Assembly (NCBI RefSeq): GCF_030283145.1
Contig: NZ_JASNWE010000002.1
Coordinates: 310,001 to 374,000, forward strand
DNA: 64,000 bases
From: Actinomadura xylanilytica
Lineage (GTDB): Bacteria; Actinomycetota; Actinomycetes; Streptosporangiales; Streptosporangiaceae
Direction: 5' to 3'
The translations under genes and the position numbers were made by a program. The number at the start of each line of letters is the position of its first letter. Position 1 is the stretch's first letter. The notes beneath the pieces were generated by a model. That model was not told where the DNA came from. It worked only from the letters and a program-made list of their open reading frames with translations, and ran no database searches. Below are positions 59,702-64,000 of the stretch, in pieces.

Positions 59702-60484
59702 TCAGCCCCGCTTCTCCTTGGAGGCACGGCGCTTCAGAGTGCGCTCATAGTCTTGGAAGCGAGCTTTCGCGATCACTGACCGGGTGGTGGTCCGCACCAC
59801 GATGCCCTCCGGTCGTCCACCCGCCTCGTCATCCAGCGCCACACGTGTGGTCGGAAGATGCCGCGTGAGGAACTCGCGGGTTTCGTCCAGGCGCGTGGGA
59901 AGGTCCGCTGATTCGAGGGCGCCGATCCTTGGCACCAGGGGCACCGTTTCGGTGTCCGCCAGCGCGGCGAGCTCGGCCTCTCCCAGGAAGGCTTGGCCGC
60001 CCTCCTCACGCCACGCCGAGATGCGCGGGCGCGGCCACGTGAGCGTCTCCGCGGGGATGTCCGCGGCGTCGAAGAGCCTGTGCCCGACTGTGCGGTGGCC
60101 GCTGTACTGGCGGGCGGCGCCACCGACCTTGCCTCCGTAGACCTCCAGGAACAGGACGCGGACACCGCCGGCCGGTGGCGTGAGGCGGTCGGCCAAGGGA
60201 CGCAGGGCGGCGGCGATTCCCAGAGCCGGGTTGCCGAGCAGGTCACCCTTGGCGTACAGGAGTTCCTCGCGGCTGCCGATGACGTACTCGCCGCTGGGGA
60301 AGGTGATGATCCTGGAGTTGGTTCCGTCGACCTTCTCGGTCAGGACCACCTGGGCGTCCTCGTCGGCGAACGCGGTCGGCTCGTCCAGCAGGCTGCCGTT
60401 CGAGGAGTCGAGGGGGTGGAAGGTCGGGATGCTCGGATACTTGGTGGCGCTGTTGAGCGCGTCAAGGTCGACACTGCGGAGCAT
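59702..60484 (-). CDS. RNA ligase family protein (Rnl2-like)
   Basis: Covalent nucleotidyltransferase, about 260 residues, like T4 Rnl2-type RNA ligases. Motif I is VLTEKVDGTNSR with the AMP-accepting Lys; motif III is around VLFLEVYGG; motif IV is RPEGIVVRT; motif V is SVIAKARFQDYERT. It should adenylate and seal RNA ends. ATG 60484 starts the conserved TKYPSIPTFHPLD region closely; a GTG at 60520 would add 12 residues. No phage gene, Pnkp or RtcB is nearby, so its RNA repair or defence role is open. Confidence 0.84.
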   Translation of the reverse strand: MLRSVDLDALNSATKYPSIPTFHPLDSSNGSLLDEPTAFADEDAQVVLTEKVDGTNSRIITFPSGEYVIGSREELLYAKGDLLGNPALGIAAALRPLADRLTPPAGGVRVLFLEVYGGKVGGAARQYSGHRTVGHRLFDAADIPAETLTWPRPRISAWREEGGQAFLGEAELAALADTETVPLVPRIGALESADLPTRLDETREFLTRHLPTTRVALDDEAGGRPEGIVVRTTTRSVIAKARFQDYERTLKRRASKEKRG

Positions 60485-60576
60485 CGAGTTCTGTGCGGGA
60501 TCGGTCTCTGACAGAGTCACGTCGCGATTGTCCCAGAAGCCCCTATCGGCTGGATAAACACCGTCCGGTCGCGCCC

Positions 60577-61326
60577 CTATCCGCAAGGCTGGATATGGAC
60601 GGTCTGGCCGGACGGGTCGACCGTTACTCGGAGGCTCTCCAGGGCGCCGGGCGCCCGCTCGGCCTGCAACACGGCCTGCGGCTGCTTCTGGGCCCGCAGC
60701 GGCATGAAGAACGCATCGCCCACGGCCCCGCCGGCCGCGATGCCATCGGCCACGTCCAGGACGAGCAGGGCCCCCGGGCACTCGGCTCCGGTGAACGGCA
60801 CGACGATCCGGCCGCCCTCGCGGGTCTGGGCGACCCACGCGTAGGGGACGGTGTGGGCCGCCGCCGTCGCGATGACCCGGTCGAAGGGCGCGTGGTCGGG
60901 CGCGCCGGCCTCGCCGTCCGCGACGAGCACCCTGACCCGGTCGGCGAACCCCGCGCGTTCCAGCGCGGCGGACGCGGCGGACGCCAGGTCCGGGTCGATC
61001 TCCACGGTGGTAACGTCGGCTCCGGCCTCGGCCATGAGCGCGGCGTTGTAGCCGGTGCCGGTGCCGATCTCCAGGACGCTCCGGCCCGCCACCGGCCCGA
61101 GCGCGTCGAGCATCTCGCGCATGAGGTAGGGGGCCGACGAGGACGAGGTGGGCCACACCATCCCGTGCGGATCGACGGAGACCTGGGTCACCACCGCCTC
61201 GTCCGAGGCGGCCACCCGTTCCCACAGGCCCGGCCGGTCGGCCCGGTCGAGGGGCGTGAGCGGCTCGCCGGGCTCGGCGTGCCAGATCCGATCCGGGATG
61301 AAGTCGCGCCGGCTGGCCGGGGTCAC
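60577..61326 (-). CDS. PIMT-like SAM methyltransferase
   Basis: Protein-L-isoaspartate-methyltransferase-like enzyme, 249 residues. SAM motif I is SVLEIGTGTGYNAALMAEAG, and WPTSSSSAPYLMREMLDAL corresponds to the substrate loop of the family; the N-terminus SRRDFIPDRIW is typical of actinobacterial variants seen near peptide-modification genes. The GTG at 61326 overlaps the stop of the small zinc-knuckle gene as GTGA, so the two are coupled; a GTG at 61356 is less likely. No RiPP precursor was found nearby. Confidence 0.8.
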   Translation of the reverse strand: MTPASRRDFIPDRIWHAEPGEPLTPLDRADRPGLWERVAASDEAVVTQVSVDPHGMVWPTSSSSAPYLMREMLDALGPVAGRSVLEIGTGTGYNAALMAEAGADVTTVEIDPDLASAASAALERAGFADRVRVLVADGEAGAPDHAPFDRVIATAAAHTVPYAWVAQTREGGRIVVPFTGAECPGALLVLDVADGIAAGGAVGDAFFMPLRAQKQPQAVLQAERAPGALESLRVTVDPSGQTVHIQPCG

Positions 61327-61448
61327 GCTTGGCCGGTCCCGTTGCACATCGGGCACGTGATGGACGACTTCTTCCCGTCCTGCCAGGTCTCGGTCTTCCC
61401 ATTGCCGCCGCAGCCTGAACAGGGCACCGGCTTCCCGTGCTTACCCAT
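61323..61448 (-). CDS. 41-residue DnaJ-type zinc-knuckle protein
   Basis: A very short gene, MGKHGKPVPCSGCGGNGKTE to CPMCNGTGQA. It carries two CxxCxGxG-type motifs (CSGCGGNG and CPMCNGTG), the pattern of one DnaJ/Hsp40 zinc-binding unit, and no more. GAGGGGGC precedes the ATG at good spacing. Its stop overlaps the methyltransferase GTG by 4 bases. It could bind zinc and an unfolded peptide or RNA, perhaps presenting it to the methyltransferase (inference). Confidence 0.72.
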   Translation of the reverse strand: MGKHGKPVPCSGCGGNGKTETWQDGKKSSITCPMCNGTGQA

Positions 61449-61638
61449 CCTTGCCCCCTCGGTCAGACCACTTCACCGCCGACACCCTAGGCACGGCGCC
61501 TCGCGCCGAACAAGGACTTGGCCGAGGCCCGCCTCCGCCATGACCTCGTCATGACAAAAGCGCGGTGCCATCGCCGGGGTGGTGCCGCATGGTGCGGGTC
61601 GCCGACTCTTCTGCGTCCATGAAGGTAGATTTGGTGCT

Positions 61639-62067
61639 ATGACCGCACCCCTGGCTCCGACCACCGCCGAGGAACTGCGCGGTGCCGGCCTGCGGGTGAC
61701 GGCGGCCCGCGTCGCGCTGCTCGAGACCGTCCGGGACGGTGACCACCTCGGCGTCGAGGCGATCGCCACCGGGGTGCGCGACCGCGTGGGCCACATCTCG
61801 CTCCAGGCCGTGTACGAGGCCCTCCACGCGCTCACCGCGGCGGGACTCGTGCGCCGCATCGAGCCGGCCGGCAGCCCGGCCCGGTTCGAGGGACGCGTCG
61901 GCGACAACCACCACCACCTGGTGTGCCGGAACTGCGGAGCGGCCAAGGACGTCGACTGCGCCGTGGGGCATCCGCCCTGCCTGGATCCGGCGGACGACGC
62001 CGGCTACCTGGTCGACGAGGCCGACATCACGTTCTGGGGACTGTGCCCGCGGTGCCGTCCGCGCTGA
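61639..62067 (+). CDS. Fur family transcriptional regulator
   Basis: Fur/PerR-type metalloregulator, 142 residues. The winged helix is at about 10-80 (LRVTAARVALLETV, ISLQAVYEALHALTAAGLV). Metal ligands are visible: NHHHLVCRNCG and a final CPRC pair, so a structural Cys4 zinc site is intact. It resembles FurA, the peroxide-linked repressor normally encoded just upstream of katG and in the same direction; here it converges on katG. The ATG at 61639 sits next to a possible AT-rich operator (GTAGATTTGGTG). Confidence 0.9.
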   Translation: MTAPLAPTTAEELRGAGLRVTAARVALLETVRDGDHLGVEAIATGVRDRVGHISLQAVYEALHALTAAGLVRRIEPAGSPARFEGRVGDNHHHLVCRNCGAAKDVDCAVGHPPCLDPADDAGYLVDEADITFWGLCPRCRPR

Positions 62068-62070
62068 GAG

Positions 62071-62108
62071 CGTCCGGGCCGGCCGGCGCGCGCCGGCCGG
62101 CCCGGACG
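62071..62108. terminator. Bidirectional terminator, 38-base perfect palindrome
   Basis: Two 19-base arms (62071-62089 and 62090-62108) beginning CGTCCGGGCC are exactly complementary. It lies between the convergent fur and katG stops and should end both transcripts as a very stable stem. Confidence 0.85.
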
Positions 62109-62114
62109 TCGTGA

Positions 62115-64000
<1,886 letters not shown>

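Noticed and set aside
60577..61448. RiPP gene cluster around the PIMT-like methyltransferase
   Set aside because: No leader-core precursor, ATP-grasp, LanM or radical SAM gene is nearby; the 41-residue protein has no core-like tail.

Overview
The window is GC-rich DNA with strong G/C preference at third codon positions, frequent GTG starts and many 4-base gene overlaps. It carries an F420-type LLM oxidoreductase, DUF397/XRE-DUF5753 pairs, TerD proteins, IdeR/DmdR-like iron boxes, a Hanks-type kinase and many secreted enzymes. Together these point to a chromosomal segment of a filamentous actinomycete, most likely Streptosporangiales (for example an Actinomadura relative); the genus is inference. 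No rRNA, tRNA, CRISPR array, insertion sequence or phage block was seen.

Layout. 26-2470: secreted GH3 glycosidase. 2549-7241: a leftward four-gene operon (lipocalin-like protein, APH-type kinase, LLM oxidoreductase, crotonase) with a divergent TetR gene and a palindromic operator. 7403-8214: a secreted chymotrypsin-fold protein that has lost all three catalytic residues. 8395-18514: an oxidative sugar catabolism locus. A ribose-type ABC importer leads into five tightly overlapping enzyme genes (enolase-superfamily dehydratase, zinc dehydrogenase, SMP-30 lactonase, FAH-fold dehydratase, semialdehyde dehydrogenase). An SDR plus GntR regulator diverge from it across two palindromic operators. 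18967-21719: three secreted cell-wall proteins, two of them sharing a near-identical I36 domain. 21773-22828: an HTH/membrane/NBR1-like protein. 23121-27193: an ECF sigma factor, its membrane partner and a decayed subtilase, bracketed by ~120-bp direct repeats.

27770-33665: an unknown protein, a Cmx-type chloramphenicol exporter, a two-component system, and a DHA2 MFS exporter divergent from MerR. 33712-41425: a six-gene siderophore transport operon with two iron boxes; its two exporter-fold ABC subunits have complementary defects in their ATP sites. 41679-43381: FAD monooxygenase and divergent TetR. 43394-49094: membrane Ser/Thr kinase, a small secreted protein, two TerD-family genes and a TetR regulator. 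49113-53292: two divergent secreted beta-propeller paralogues.

53393-54241 holds gene remnants. 54335-55810: a divergent HemC paralogue and a VOC protein. 55859-58734: a DUF397/XRE pair, a chain of small overlapping actinobacterial genes and another VOC protein. 58874-61448: a WD40 protein, a stand-alone RNA ligase, a PIMT-like methyltransferase and a 41-residue zinc-knuckle protein. 61639-64000: a Fur regulator convergent with katG, which runs off the right edge.

The least ordinary parts are the RNA ligase/WD40/methyltransferase/zinc-knuckle islet, the catalytically dead protease, the complementary ABC pair and the I36 cell-wall trio.
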